Below are positions 38,207-45,677 of a stretch of DNA of 45,677 bases, piece by piece (the stretch's first letter is position 1; each line of letters opens with the position of its first letter). Source of the stretch: Mucilaginibacter sp. (GTDB lineage: Bacteria; Bacteroidota; Bacteroidia; Sphingobacteriales; Sphingobacteriaceae); the NCBI GenBank assembly GCA_028288085.1, contig JAQBOK010000276.1, positions 1-45,677 of the forward strand, read 5' to 3'. Under the pieces are notes generated by a model. It worked only from the letters and a program-made list of their open reading frames with translations, was not told the DNA's origin and ran no database searches. Position numbers and translations under genes: made by a program.

Positions 38207-39856
38207 TCAATGTGCTTTATAACTGGCCAGATCGTTGTATATATTGCGGAACGAGCTTCTTAATCCAATAGTAATCATTGTTGTCCTGTCTTCAAACTGA
38301 CTGTTGTGCTCCTGCCTGAATATCCCACCCAACTCAATTCTCAGGTTATATTTTGGATTAAGCAGATAGGCCACCTTTCCCTCCAGGTAATACATATTGG
38401 TGGTCAAACCTTGGCCGGTATAGTTTCCATAAGAAACGGTCTGAACACCTATTGCCCTGGCAGGATAAGTGTATAATTCAAAAATATCCTTGCCATAATT
38501 CAATCCACCCACATCCAAACCATAATGTCCATAGTCGGCTTCGCCGGAGAAATCGAATCTTTTGTAGGTATAATTCAATAGTCCAACCACCTCTCTGAAG
38601 TTGGCACCCCATGGATGGGCAAGCGGTTCGCTATTCTCGGAATAATTCTCTATAGATGACCGTGCCGAATAAGTATAAGGTTTTGCATTATTAGTTTCAA
38701 ACAAGTAGTTCAGGTTTTTAACCCCAAACAGGTCGGCTCCCCTGATACCTAATTGCCAGCCATATTTATTAACCGATGCACCATCACTGGAGAAAAAGTC
38801 TTTAGATACAAACTCATTTAAGGCAAATTGCCCGTAAACCGTCATACCATCGCTGATCTTATACTTCCCTGTAAGGCCTAATAACGACTTATCAGGATCA
38901 TCACTTGCATTATTAACCGGTTTTAGGAATATAATAGGGTTGATATAATTAAAGTCGAAAGGGCGTTTTGCTCCATTATCATCTGTAAAGAAACCCATTA
39001 TATTTTCAAAAAAACCAATGGAAAGCCTGTTGCTGACATTCCAGTCCAAATAATGGAACACGCCGAATTTTTTCCTGCTGACATCGTATTGTGAAGTAGG
39101 GGCAGGATCATTCATGTAGGTCCACATTACCATATACCTTACGTTCCCAAGGGTACCCGTCAATTTTAAAAACGGATATGGGGATGCATAGTCAGATAGC
39201 AACATAGACCGGTAACCATCACCTATAAAGGTCTTATCGCGCCCGGCCGATATATTTAAATATTTTATTGGCGTGTAGGACACAGTCGCTGTCAGATATG
39301 ACCAGTCGTAACCATTATCCTTATACGTTTTAGCATAAGCCTGTCCGGGTATTACGCCTACTTGATTGATGTATGTTGCAAGATAGTCAGGAACTACCGC
39401 GCTGCTTTCGAATCCAGTTATATTATAGTAAAATTTATTGCCCACAGTACCCCCTATTTGCAAGCCTAATGAAGTGGTGCTTGTGGTCAGTTTTCCCGAA
39501 AAATCCCTTCCAATAGCAAAATCGGGTAACAAATCAGCATAAAAGGTAAAACTTGAACTTTTGTAATCTATCAAATGTTCATTGAATAGTTTACGATACA
39601 ACAGGCCATGCTCCTTTCCATCAAACCCGTAGTTCATCAGTGAATCATAATGTAATTTCAACAAAGAATCATCTACAAAAAACGGCTTTAGTGAGGTATG
39701 TTCCCGTGTTTCTGTAGAGTAAAGGTCCGTATTGAGCTTTTGATAAAACTGGTAAGAGTAAGGCGGATATACTGATTGGGCAAATGCGACACTTGCAAAA
39801 ACAAAATTCAGTACTATTATAAAAGCTATTTTATAGGTTAAGGAGATGTGCTTCAT
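38207..39856 (-). CDS. Wzi-like outer-membrane beta-barrel protein, copy 2
   Basis: A 549-residue exported protein when started at ATG 39854-39856. A longer form from 39886 would overlap the neighbouring gene and put 10 extra residues before the signal peptide, so I prefer the shorter one. The signal peptide ends FAFA-Q type (VAFAQ). The mature part begins 'YPPYSYQFYQKLN', as in its neighbour, and shares 'AGRDKTFIGDGYRSMLLSDYAS' and the C-terminal 'YLLNPKYNLRIELGG' with it. These features resemble the capsule assembly Wzi family, an 18-strand outer-membrane barrel that anchors capsule, though the assignment is by likeness. It is the last of gmd - wzi-like - wzi-like. Confidence 0.88.
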   Translation of the reverse strand: MKHISLTYKIAFIIVLNFVFASVAFAQSVYPPYSYQFYQKLNTDLYSTETREHTSLKPFFVDDSLLKLHYDSLMNYGFDGKEHGLLYRKLFNEHLIDYKSSSFTFYADLLPDFAIGRDFSGKLTTSTTSLGLQIGGTVGNKFYYNITGFESSAVVPDYLATYINQVGVIPGQAYAKTYKDNGYDWSYLTATVSYTPIKYLNISAGRDKTFIGDGYRSMLLSDYASPYPFLKLTGTLGNVRYMVMWTYMNDPAPTSQYDVSRKKFGVFHYLDWNVSNRLSIGFFENIMGFFTDDNGAKRPFDFNYINPIIFLKPVNNASDDPDKSLLGLTGKYKISDGMTVYGQFALNEFVSKDFFSSDGASVNKYGWQLGIRGADLFGVKNLNYLFETNNAKPYTYSARSSIENYSENSEPLAHPWGANFREVVGLLNYTYKRFDFSGEADYGHYGLDVGGLNYGKDIFELYTYPARAIGVQTVSYGNYTGQGLTTNMYYLEGKVAYLLNPKYNLRIELGGIFRQEHNSQFEDRTTMITIGLRSSFRNIYNDLASYKAH

Positions 39857-39875
39857 GACAGGAAAATTGAATAAA

Positions 39876-41462
39876 TTAAAAATCATGATAGAGGTTTCTG
39901 AATGTGCTTCTTAATCCCAGTGTTATCATAGCGGTTTTTGTATCAGTTACACTGTTAGTTTCCTGCCGGAGTAGTCCGCCAACTTCTATCCGCAAATTAT
40001 ATTTTGGATTGAGAAGGTAAGAAACTGTACCCTCAGCATATTTTAAACTGGTAGCCAAACCCTGCCCTGTACTTCCAACAGACGGGGGCAGATTTATATT
40101 ATCAGCCAGCGTAATATCCTTGCCATAGTTAACGTTAGCCGGATTCAGACCATACTTTGCATAATTTACCTGGCCCTGCAGATCGAATTTCCCGATGGAG
40201 TAATTCAATATGCCTACAAATTCTTTAAAATTAGCACCAAGCGGGTCTGCAAGCGGCTCACCTAACTGGGCATAATTCACAATAGGGTATTGGTTTGAAT
40301 AAGTGTACGGCTTTGAGGTGTTATACTCGAACAGGTAATTCAGCTTACTGACTTTAAACAGGTCCGAACCTCTGAAACCTAACTGCCAGGCACTCCTGCC
40401 ATTATTATTTCCGGATGACGATGCCTGGTCGAAAAGAAACTGCCCGTATATTGTGGTTTTATTTAATACCTTGTATTTGCCGTTAAATCCGAATAAGGTA
40501 TGATCGGGTGCGGGCTTTGCCGGCCCTAATGAAGAAACAAAAAAAACCGGGTTGATATAGTTAACATCAAAGCCATGATATTGGCCCTGGTCATTCGCTT
40601 CTTCAGCAATTAATGCATTAAAGAACCCGATGGAAGCCCTGTTGGTAATATTCCAGTCGATATAATGGAACGCTCCCCATTTTCTCCGGTTATTGCTAAA
40701 GGAATTGAATTGAGTAGCATTTGGGTCTTCCATATAGGCCCACATGGCCATGTACTGCACATTTCCACCAAGGTTTGCGGTAAACCTGAGCAAAGGGTAA
40801 GCCGCTGCATAATCAGACAATAAAACCGACCGGTAGCCATCGCCAATAAAAGTCTTATCCTCGCCAAGGGCTATAGTGATAGCTTTACTGGGCGAATAAC
40901 CTATCAGAGCGGTAACGCTTGACCAATCCTTTGTAGGTTTCCCAAAGCTTTTATCATAGGCCTCGCCGGGTATCATATGAACATTGTTGATATAATCATT
41001 TTCATAGTTAGCAAACCGTCCCTGGTTTTCATAGCCGCTGCTATAAAAAAAGAAATTATCCCCTATGGTTCCACCCACCTGGTAGCCACGGGTATTTAGC
41101 CAGACGGTTTTAGGCTCGGAGAATTCCCTGCCTATTTGCAGGTCGGGCAAATAATCCATGTAAAAGGTATAATCCTTGCTTTTTACGTCAACCAGATGCC
41201 CGGTGAATAACACATGGTTCAACCAGCTTTTGCTTCTGGTGTCTACATTCAGCATCAATAACGAATCATAAAGCGGCCTTATCGCGCTTGAATCGGCTAT
41301 TAGAAATGGCTTAACTGAGGTATGTAAATTCGTGGATGGTGAATAAACACTGTTATCCAATTTTTGATAAAACTGATAGGAATAAGGCTGATACATTAAT
41401 TGAGCATGCGATGCGCACGCAAATAATATCAGCAGTAATATACAAGTAAAGACTTTCTTCAT
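39876..41462 (-). CDS. Wzi-like outer-membrane beta-barrel protein, copy 1
   Basis: A 528-residue exported protein with a signal peptide (about residues 1-20, ending SHA-Q) and a beta-rich barrel. It is a tandem paralogue of the next gene: both begin 'YSYQFYQKL', share 'HTSxKPF', 'LPDxxIGRxFS' and 'DKTFIGDGYRSxLLSDYA', and end with barrel strands 'YLLNPKYNLRIE' and 'GLRS(S/T)FRN'. Resemblance to capsule assembly protein Wzi suggests a role in surface polysaccharide attachment or export. It starts 34 bp after gmd, which makes GDP-fucose-type sugars, consistent with a polysaccharide role. Confidence 0.9.
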   Translation of the reverse strand: MKKVFTCILLLILFACASHAQLMYQPYSYQFYQKLDNSVYSPSTNLHTSVKPFLIADSSAIRPLYDSLLMLNVDTRSKSWLNHVLFTGHLVDVKSKDYTFYMDYLPDLQIGREFSEPKTVWLNTRGYQVGGTIGDNFFFYSSGYENQGRFANYENDYINNVHMIPGEAYDKSFGKPTKDWSSVTALIGYSPSKAITIALGEDKTFIGDGYRSVLLSDYAAAYPLLRFTANLGGNVQYMAMWAYMEDPNATQFNSFSNNRRKWGAFHYIDWNITNRASIGFFNALIAEEANDQGQYHGFDVNYINPVFFVSSLGPAKPAPDHTLFGFNGKYKVLNKTTIYGQFLFDQASSSGNNNGRSAWQLGFRGSDLFKVSKLNYLFEYNTSKPYTYSNQYPIVNYAQLGEPLADPLGANFKEFVGILNYSIGKFDLQGQVNYAKYGLNPANVNYGKDITLADNINLPPSVGSTGQGLATSLKYAEGTVSYLLNPKYNLRIEVGGLLRQETNSVTDTKTAMITLGLRSTFRNLYHDF

Positions 41463-41496
41463 AGGGATTAAAATAGCTTATTAAACATAAACCTTT

Positions 41497-42633
41497 TTAT
41501 TCGAAATAATTTAAAGTTTTGAACCCACCCTTTTTTAAATAATCATCTTTCTTTACCAGGTGCAGGTCGGCTTGTATCATATCAACTACTAAAGCCTTCA
41601 GATCGTACTTAGGTACCCATCCTAATTTTTCCTTTGCTTTAGTAGCATCGCCTATCAGCAGATCCACTTCTGTAGGTCTGAAATATTTAGGGTCAACTTT
41701 TACTACCGTTTGTCCAAATTTCAATGCGTCCATATTCAATCCCAATTCTTCCACCCTTTGCTGGTCAACGTCAATGATCACTCCCTTTTCGTGCTCGTCC
41801 TTGCCGCTAAACTCAACTTCCACACCCAATTCTGCAAATGACATTTTTATAAAATCCCTTACTGTAGTGGTAACGCCGGTAGCTATCACAAAATCTTCCG
41901 CTTTATCCTGTTGCAGCATCAGCCACATGGCTTCAATATAATCCTTGGCATGCCCCCAATCCCTACGGGCCGAAAGATTACCAACATACAGACAATTTTG
42001 CAGACCTAAAACAATCTTTGAAGCTGCACGGGTAATTTTTCTTGTTACAAAAGTTTCTCCGCGTATCGGGCTTTCATGATTAAATAATATACCGTTGCAG
42101 GCATACATATTATATGCTTCGCGATAGTTAACAATAATCCAATACCCATATAACTTAGCCACGGCATAAGGAGAACGGGGATAAAATGGCGTGGTTTCGC
42201 TTTGCGGCACAGCCTGCACTAAACCATACAATTCTGAAGTGGAAGCCTGGTAAATGCGTGTCTTTTGGGTCATACCGAGTAGCCTTACCGCCTCCAATAT
42301 GCGTAGTGTACCTACGCCATCTGCATTAGCTGTATATTCAGGGGTATCAAAGCTCACCTTTACATGGCTTTGCGCTGCAAGATTATAAATCTCATCAGGC
42401 TGCACTTCCTGCACCAGCCTGATCAAATTGGTAGAATCAGTAAGATCACCAAAATGCAGTTTGAATTTAACATTTGGCTCATGGGGATCATGATACAAGT
42501 GATCTATCCGGTCGGTATTAAACAAGGAAGACCTTCTTTTTACGCCGTGCACTTCATAACCTTTTTTTAACAAAAATTCGGCTAAATATGCCCCATCCTG
42601 GCCGGTTATACCGGTAATCAAAGCTTTCTTCAT
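41497..42633 (-). CDS. gmd: GDP-mannose 4,6-dehydratase
   Basis: A 378-residue short-chain dehydrogenase-type enzyme that turns GDP-mannose into GDP-4-keto-6-deoxymannose, the entry to GDP-fucose, GDP-rhamnose and related sugars. The NADP-binding turn is GITGQDG (8-14). The catalytic residues appear as 'STSELYG' (Glu134) and 'YAVAK' (Tyr156, Lys160). I start at ATG 42631-42633; a TTG directly before it would add one residue. No GDP-fucose synthase follows; two Wzi-like genes do, so the end sugar is unknown. Confidence 0.97.
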   Translation of the reverse strand: MKKALITGITGQDGAYLAEFLLKKGYEVHGVKRRSSLFNTDRIDHLYHDPHEPNVKFKLHFGDLTDSTNLIRLVQEVQPDEIYNLAAQSHVKVSFDTPEYTANADGVGTLRILEAVRLLGMTQKTRIYQASTSELYGLVQAVPQSETTPFYPRSPYAVAKLYGYWIIVNYREAYNMYACNGILFNHESPIRGETFVTRKITRAASKIVLGLQNCLYVGNLSARRDWGHAKDYIEAMWLMLQQDKAEDFVIATGVTTTVRDFIKMSFAELGVEVEFSGKDEHEKGVIIDVDQQRVEELGLNMDALKFGQTVVKVDPKYFRPTEVDLLIGDATKAKEKLGWVPKYDLKALVVDMIQADLHLVKKDDYLKKGGFKTLNYFE

Positions 42634-42742
42634 CAAATTAAGTAAATGCGATTATATTACAATATTATCCAAATAAATTGTAAAAGTTCGCATTCTGCTT
42701 TATAAGGTGCTTGCGTATTCCTTTTCGGCCATAATTTAAAAC

Positions 42743-42773
42743 GTGTTCACGTTTTTTTCGTGAACACAGTGAA
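42743..42773. promoter_or_regulatory. Inverted repeat GTGTTCACG-T7-CGTGAACAC
   Basis: A perfect 9-bp inverted repeat (42743-42751 and 42759-42767) around seven T, followed at once by AGTGAAC, so the word GTGAAC (or its complement) occurs three times in 31 bp. There is no U-tract after the stem on either strand, so an operator is more likely than a terminator. Confidence 0.45.
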
Positions 42774-42825
42774 CAAACATTAACATCTGATTATCAAGCA
42801 ATTACAACCACCTACCCGCGCTTAC

Positions 42826-42841
42826 TGACAAAATACTGTCA
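42826..42841. promoter_or_regulatory. Dyad TGACA-N6-TGTCA upstream of the OsmC gene
   Basis: 5-bp inverted repeat whose right half ends exactly 23 nt before the TAAATTTG box. The half-sites and the 23-nt spacing equal those upstream of miaB (5054-5068), but the centre here is 6 nt rather than 3. Confidence 0.3.
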
Positions 42842-42864
42842 CCACTTTAATAAAGCCAACCCCG

Positions 42865-42872
42865 TAAATTTG
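42865..42872 (+). promoter_or_regulatory. Putative -7 box of the OsmC-family gene (TAAATTTG)
   Basis: TAAATTTG fits TAnnTTTG. Start of transcription near 42878 would give a leader of about 50 nt. Confidence 0.45.
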
Positions 42873-42930
42873 TATACACCGAAATTTTCGCTAAAGCAGG
42901 TTGTCCCATTTTTTTATTAAACTTGTAATT

Positions 42931-43446
42931 ATGAATGCAACAGAACTCAAAAACCTGCAAGCGCCGCTCAAAGATAAATACCGCGAGCAGCCAGAGTCAG
43001 CGGTTATCACCTTAAAAGCAGAAGGAAAGATCGGCGAAGGCATTTCCTGTAAAGTGGAAACCGGCAAATCCATCGTGGAAGCAGGGCTGCATCCTGCCAC
43101 AGGAGGCACAGGCATGCTTGCGTGCTCCGGCGACATGCTACTGGAAGCACTGGTGGCTTGCGCGGGCGTTACCTTGCAAGCAGTGGCAACGGCCATTGAA
43201 GTGAATATCAAAAGCGGAATGGTAAGAGCAGAAGGCGACCTCGATTTCAAAGGCACTTTAGGGGTAAGCAAAGAAGCCCCCGTTGGCTTTAAAACCATCC
43301 GCATGGAGTTTGACCTGGATACCGATGCCAGCGAAGAGCAAATAGCGGCCCTCAAAAAACTTACCGAAAGATATTGCGTGGTATACCAAACGCTTGCCAA
43401 AGGAGTGGAGGTTCAAACAACCTATCATTCTTCCCATTCTGCATAA
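42931..43446 (+). CDS. OsmC/Ohr family protein
   Basis: A 171-residue OsmC-superfamily protein. Two conserved cysteines, Cys77 (ALVACAGVTLQ) and Cys149 (ERYCVVY), stand where the redox pair of OsmC/Ohr peroxidases lies; Cys40 and Cys65 are extra. The family reduces organic hydroperoxides with thiols, though some members lack proven activity. I start at ATG 42931; the frame is open to a TTG at 42901, but those ten residues are hydrophobic and have no support. The gene looks more GC-rich than the genes to its left. It converges on the secreted DUF4242 gene and the two share a terminator hairpin. Confidence 0.92.
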   Translation: MNATELKNLQAPLKDKYREQPESAVITLKAEGKIGEGISCKVETGKSIVEAGLHPATGGTGMLACSGDMLLEALVACAGVTLQAVATAIEVNIKSGMVRAEGDLDFKGTLGVSKEAPVGFKTIRMEFDLDTDASEEQIAALKKLTERYCVVYQTLAKGVEVQTTYHSSHSA

Positions 43447-43468
43447 AAAAACCCGCATTAAGCGGGTT
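43445..43468 (-). terminator. Terminator between the OsmC and DUF4242 genes
   Basis: AACCCGC-ATTAA-GCGGGTT (43450-43468) forms a 7-bp stem. On the minus strand it is followed by seven T residues, so it ends the DUF4242 transcript. On the plus strand the tail is weak (CTTGAACA), so it may serve the OsmC gene only partly. Confidence 0.85.
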
Positions 43469-43495
43469 CTTGAACAAATTGTTTCTTCTTTTTCG

Positions 43496-43888
43496 TTACT
43501 GTTTAGCAGTTGCCGGGCTAATAGTTGTTGCTATTTCGGTAATCACATTAGCAGGAAAACCTCCTTCTTTAGCATGTTCGCGGATCAGGTCTTCATTCTC
43601 TGCTTTGTACACGCAGAAAATCTTGTCGCCGGTTACATAACTTTGTATCCATTGAATTTGAGGACCCATGTGCTGCAGCACACTGCATGACTTTTGTGAA
43701 ATTGCTTTTAACTGCTCAGGAGTCAATTTGCCCGCGTTGGGGATGTCCCTTTCGATAAGATAAGTTTTCATTGTTGTTGAATTTGATTTGGATGAAGTGT
43801 CTTTTACTGATGCTGTTTGTGCCATGGCGGCCATGCCGGTGAACAAGACAATGACAAGAAGCAGGGTGGTGTTTTTGATAAGTTTCAT
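43496..43888 (-). CDS. Secreted DUF4242 protein
   Basis: A 130-residue exported protein. The signal peptide covers residues 1-23 (ending AMA-Q), followed by a Ser/Thr/Lys linker and one DUF4242 domain (about 40-125: 'TYLIERDIPNAGKL', 'KIFCVYKAENEDLIREHAKEGGFPAN'). The one studied DUF4242 protein that I know, SCO4226 of Streptomyces, binds nickel; metal binding here is an inference, with His73, Cys68, Cys92 and His105 as possible ligands. The gene lies downstream of a regulator that itself carries a DUF4242 domain, and three direct repeats precede its start. Confidence 0.88.
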   Translation of the reverse strand: MKLIKNTTLLLVIVLFTGMAAMAQTASVKDTSSKSNSTTMKTYLIERDIPNAGKLTPEQLKAISQKSCSVLQHMGPQIQWIQSYVTGDKIFCVYKAENEDLIREHAKEGGFPANVITEIATTISPATAKQ

Positions 43889-43919
43889 AACGTTGAGATT
43901 TAATGGTTTAAAGAATAAT

Positions 43920-43927
43920 CGAATATA
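43920..43927 (-). promoter_or_regulatory. Possible -7 box of the secreted DUF4242 gene (TATATTCG)
   Basis: The minus-strand TATATTCG matches seven of the eight consensus positions (TAnnTTTG). It directly abuts the first of three direct repeats, the geometry expected when an activator replaces a -33 element. Confidence 0.3.
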
Positions 43928-44010
43928 CCATCAGCAAATAGCGAAGGGCTATAACAAATCATTCAATAAATAGCAAACCGTATGAAACAAATCCATCAAT
44001 AAATGGTAAA
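43928..44010. repeat. Three phased 18-bp direct repeats (candidate AraC-type operator)
   Basis: CCATCAGCAAATAGCGAA at 43928, CATTCAATAAATAGCAAA at 43960 and CCATCAATAAATGGTAAA at 43993. The spacings are 32 and 33 bp, close to three helical turns. Copies 2 and 3 differ at 4 of 18 positions and are also both preceded by AACAAATC. They lie 40-122 bp upstream of the secreted DUF4242 start. Confidence 0.7.
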
Positions 44011-44027
44011 ATTTAACCGGAAGGCCC

Positions 44028-45128
44028 TCAATGGAGTAATTCGAGGTAGGTCATCGGCAGGAGCCCATATTTCTTTTTAAAACATTTGGTAAAATAAGAA
44101 GCGCTGGTAAAGCCCGAATCGAAAGTTATCTGTGCAATATTGTAATACCGTTTTCTCATCAGGTCTTTTGCTTTATGCAGCCTGAAATCCTTTAAAAGCG
44201 AATTGGGTGGCAGGCTGGTAAGGGCTATTGTTTTCCGGTATAATTGCGAACCACTCATGGCTGTTGCATTGCAGTAATCTGAAAGATCGAAATCTGCATC
44301 CTGCCAGTTCTCCTCCAGTTTGCCGAACAGTAATTTCAATAAATGCTCATCATGCGGTAAAAGGTTCAGGAAATATTTTCGCTCTTTCTGAAAAAGGTCA
44401 TCCGCAATCATTTCTTTTACGGGCGATGCTATGGCGATCTTTCCTTCTTTTGCAATACGGCACATGTTTGATGCAAATTGAATGGTTTCTCCAAACAGGT
44501 GCTCACTGCGCTCAACCGGTTCACCGGCATTCACTGCTAACTTAAGATCAATTTGCGCTGAAATGGAATCCGGCATTTCCCTCCGGATAGATAATGCACA
44601 TTCCACCGCTTTGGATGCTGAAGAAAATGAAACAACAAAACCGCTTCCTTCATGTTCAACTTCTCTTCCGCCGTGTTGTAAAATGTTTTTCCGGATGATG
44701 CTGGTATGCGCGTTTAATAATTCGCCCGCTTTCTCATCTCCCAATTGATGTTTCAGCAAAACAGGATCGGTCGTTTTTGTGACCAACAAGATCCTGAAAG
44801 AAGAGTCGGCAAAAACTTTCAACCCTTCATTTGAGATTGGTGCATCCGAGGGATCATAGATACGCCCCAGGAAAGCTTCAACCAGGTTACTGCTTACTTC
44901 AATAATTTTATTGGGAATAAGACCATGTGCTTTACTATGCATTTCCTCCACTGCATGTTTGTCCGGGGCTTCAATAAGGCAAAAAATATTTTCGCGGGCT
45001 TCATCTATCCAATAGGTCATGCAATTGCAGCCATGCTCTTGCTGGTGAAGCAGGTCCAAACGGTGCGCCGCAGCAACATCCTTTGCTTTTACGCCCGGAA
45101 CAATATGAACATCCATGAATATCGGCAT
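44028..45128 (-). CDS. DUF4242 - degenerate class III cyclase - AraC-type regulator fusion
   Basis: A 366-residue three-part protein. Residues 1-90 form a DUF4242 domain with many possible metal ligands (His22, His28, His32, Cys34, Cys36, Cys50, His64, His68). Residues ~110-245 resemble a class III adenylate/guanylate cyclase homology domain: 'HGGREVEHEGSGFVVSF' matches the usual HGGrevk..GDGf.a.F, and 'LKLAVNAGEPVER' the G(l/i)HtGE motif. The metal-binding Asp positions are lost (FRILLVTKT for FaDi.gsT, GSGF for GDGF), so it is probably inactive. Residues ~280-366 are an AraC-type double helix-turn-helix ('QITFDSGFTSASYFTKCFKKKYG'). It most likely regulates the secreted DUF4242 gene 139 bp downstream, perhaps in response to a metal or nucleotide. 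Confidence 0.88.
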   Translation of the reverse strand: MPIFMDVHIVPGVKAKDVAAAHRLDLLHQQEHGCNCMTYWIDEARENIFCLIEAPDKHAVEEMHSKAHGLIPNKIIEVSSNLVEAFLGRIYDPSDAPISNEGLKVFADSSFRILLVTKTTDPVLLKHQLGDEKAGELLNAHTSIIRKNILQHGGREVEHEGSGFVVSFSSASKAVECALSIRREMPDSISAQIDLKLAVNAGEPVERSEHLFGETIQFASNMCRIAKEGKIAIASPVKEMIADDLFQKERKYFLNLLPHDEHLLKLLFGKLEENWQDADFDLSDYCNATAMSGSQLYRKTIALTSLPPNSLLKDFRLHKAKDLMRKRYYNIAQITFDSGFTSASYFTKCFKKKYGLLPMTYLELLH

Positions 45129-45338
45129 AACTAATGCATTAAGATGATGCTAAATTTAACACTTTTTTGCATTGATTTTAAAATAGCAATGATTTAATGT
45201 CTTGATATTCTGCAAATTCCGGGAGAATTACCATGCTGCCCGGCTCTCTTGGAGCGCGTGATAGTGTTTGTTAGCAATAAATAAACCAAATACCCAGCTT
45301 ATTTCGAATATGTACTGAAGGCATTGTAATGTTAGCAA

Positions 45339-45369
45339 AACGTAATTTATTATTTTTATAAATTACGTT
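45339..45369. terminator. AT-rich 11-bp inverted repeat at the end of the DUF5131 gene
   Basis: AACGTAATTTA (45339-45349) and TAAATTACGTT (45359-45369) form a perfect 11-bp stem with a 9-nt loop. It overlaps the stop codon at 45368-45370. On the minus strand only about four T follow, so it is a weak terminator candidate; an integration or repeat border is an alternative. Confidence 0.45.
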
Positions 45370-45677
45370 ACACACTTAATGGCAAGCTTTGGTAAATAAC
45401 ACCATCCAATTTACAGCCGCCCATTGCATAATAAGGATGTCTCTTTAGTAATGTGTCATCTTTTTTATCCGGGTTACTTTTCTTGCTTCCCCACTGTTTG
45501 AAAAAAAAAGGAATATTAAATGTTTCACAGGTCTCTTTAATAGCTAAAACCCATTCCGATAACATCTGCCGTGCATGGATGCCGGACTCTCCGCCAACAA
45601 TTACCCACGATATCCCTTTCAGATCAGGTGTAAGTATCGGACCTATAAGAGGTTCGAATGATATAAAACTATTTTTT
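45368..45677 (-). CDS. DUF5131 (phage Gp37/Gp68-like) protein, partial (5' end outside window)
   Basis: The frame is open from the right edge to a TAA at 45368-45370, giving about 102 C-terminal residues. Visible family signatures are 'FISFEPLIGPI', 'GISWVIVGGESG' and 'FNIPFFFKQWG', typical of the C-terminal part of DUF5131 / Gp37Gp68 proteins. This family occurs in phages and genomic islands and resembles a radical-SAM-like fold, but its function is not established. An internal Met at 45565 is not the true start, since the conserved motifs lie before it. Its presence suggests that an accessory island begins here. Confidence 0.88.
   Translation of the reverse strand, partial: KNSFISFEPLIGPILTPDLKGISWVIVGGESGIHARQMLSEWVLAIKETCETFNIPFFFKQWGSKKSNPDKKDDTLLKRHPYYAMGGCKLDGVIYQSLPLSV

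Larger units (their letters stand above)
42634..42930. other. Divergent regulatory gap between gmd and the OsmC-family gene
   Basis: 297 bp without a gene. It holds, from left to right, the inverted repeat GTGTTCACG...CGTGAACAC (42743-42767) with a third GTGAAC just after, a TGACA-N6-TGTCA dyad (42826-42841), and a TAAATTTG box (42865-42872) directed at the OsmC gene. No promoter box for gmd was obvious. Confidence 0.5.

Noticed and set aside
42891..43400. A 169-residue minus-strand frame opposite the OsmC gene
   Set aside because: Ser-rich shadow of a real coding frame; the plus-strand frame has clear OsmC motifs.
43927..44010. The direct repeats as a possible small CRISPR array
   Set aside because: Only three imperfect 18-bp copies with 14-15 bp spacers; too short and too degenerate, with no cas genes.

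Overview
The window looks like chromosomal DNA of a Bacteroidota bacterium, most likely family Sphingobacteriaceae (a Mucilaginibacter- or Pedobacter-like organism). The signs are a 2350-residue SprA translocon of the type IX secretion system, DUF4292, head-GIN (DUF2807) and DUF4242 proteins, Bacteroidota-type TAnnTTTG promoter boxes, and weak Shine-Dalgarno signals. This assignment rests on protein resemblance, not on a search.

Layout. 1-5007 (minus strand): miaB, then an operon of a sigma-54 type AAA+ regulator, an LptE-like lipoprotein, and a long acidic protein that starts at GTG and runs off the left edge. 5008-5409 is a non-coding gap. 5410-8054 (plus): a membrane-anchored AsmA-like protein and a secreted DUF2807 protein, closed by a two-way terminator shared with sprA. 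8197-18180 (minus): operon maeB - ruvA - sprA. 18285-21895 (minus): lytic transglycosylase with LysM, gatA, and two TatA/B-type proteins. 21955-27692 (minus): a tightly packed envelope operon of a polysaccharide flippase, dut, a TPR protein, a DUF4292 lipoprotein and an EnvC-like degenerate M23 protein. Then acyP and an amidohydrolase (minus), rlmN and comF (plus), a GAF-PAS hybrid histidine kinase and glyA (minus), scpA (minus), dxs (plus), two tandem Wzi-like outer-membrane proteins and gmd (minus).

The right end (42.7 kb onward) is more accessory: an OsmC protein (plus), a secreted DUF4242 protein (minus), and upstream of it a gene fusing DUF4242, a degenerate class III cyclase domain and an AraC helix-turn-helix. 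Three 18-bp direct repeats, spaced 32 and 33 bp, sit just upstream of the secreted DUF4242 gene and make a plausible operator. The window ends inside a DUF5131 gene of the kind found in phages and islands.

Most notable: (1) a 99-bp palindromic repeat inserted in frame in miaB, translated as about 33 extra residues; (2) the DUF4242 / pseudo-cyclase / AraC module with its phased repeats; (3) TAnnTTTG boxes that nearly touch the start codons of acyP, rlmN and scpA, suggesting leaderless or near-leaderless mRNAs. No tRNA, rRNA, CRISPR array or complete insertion sequence was seen.
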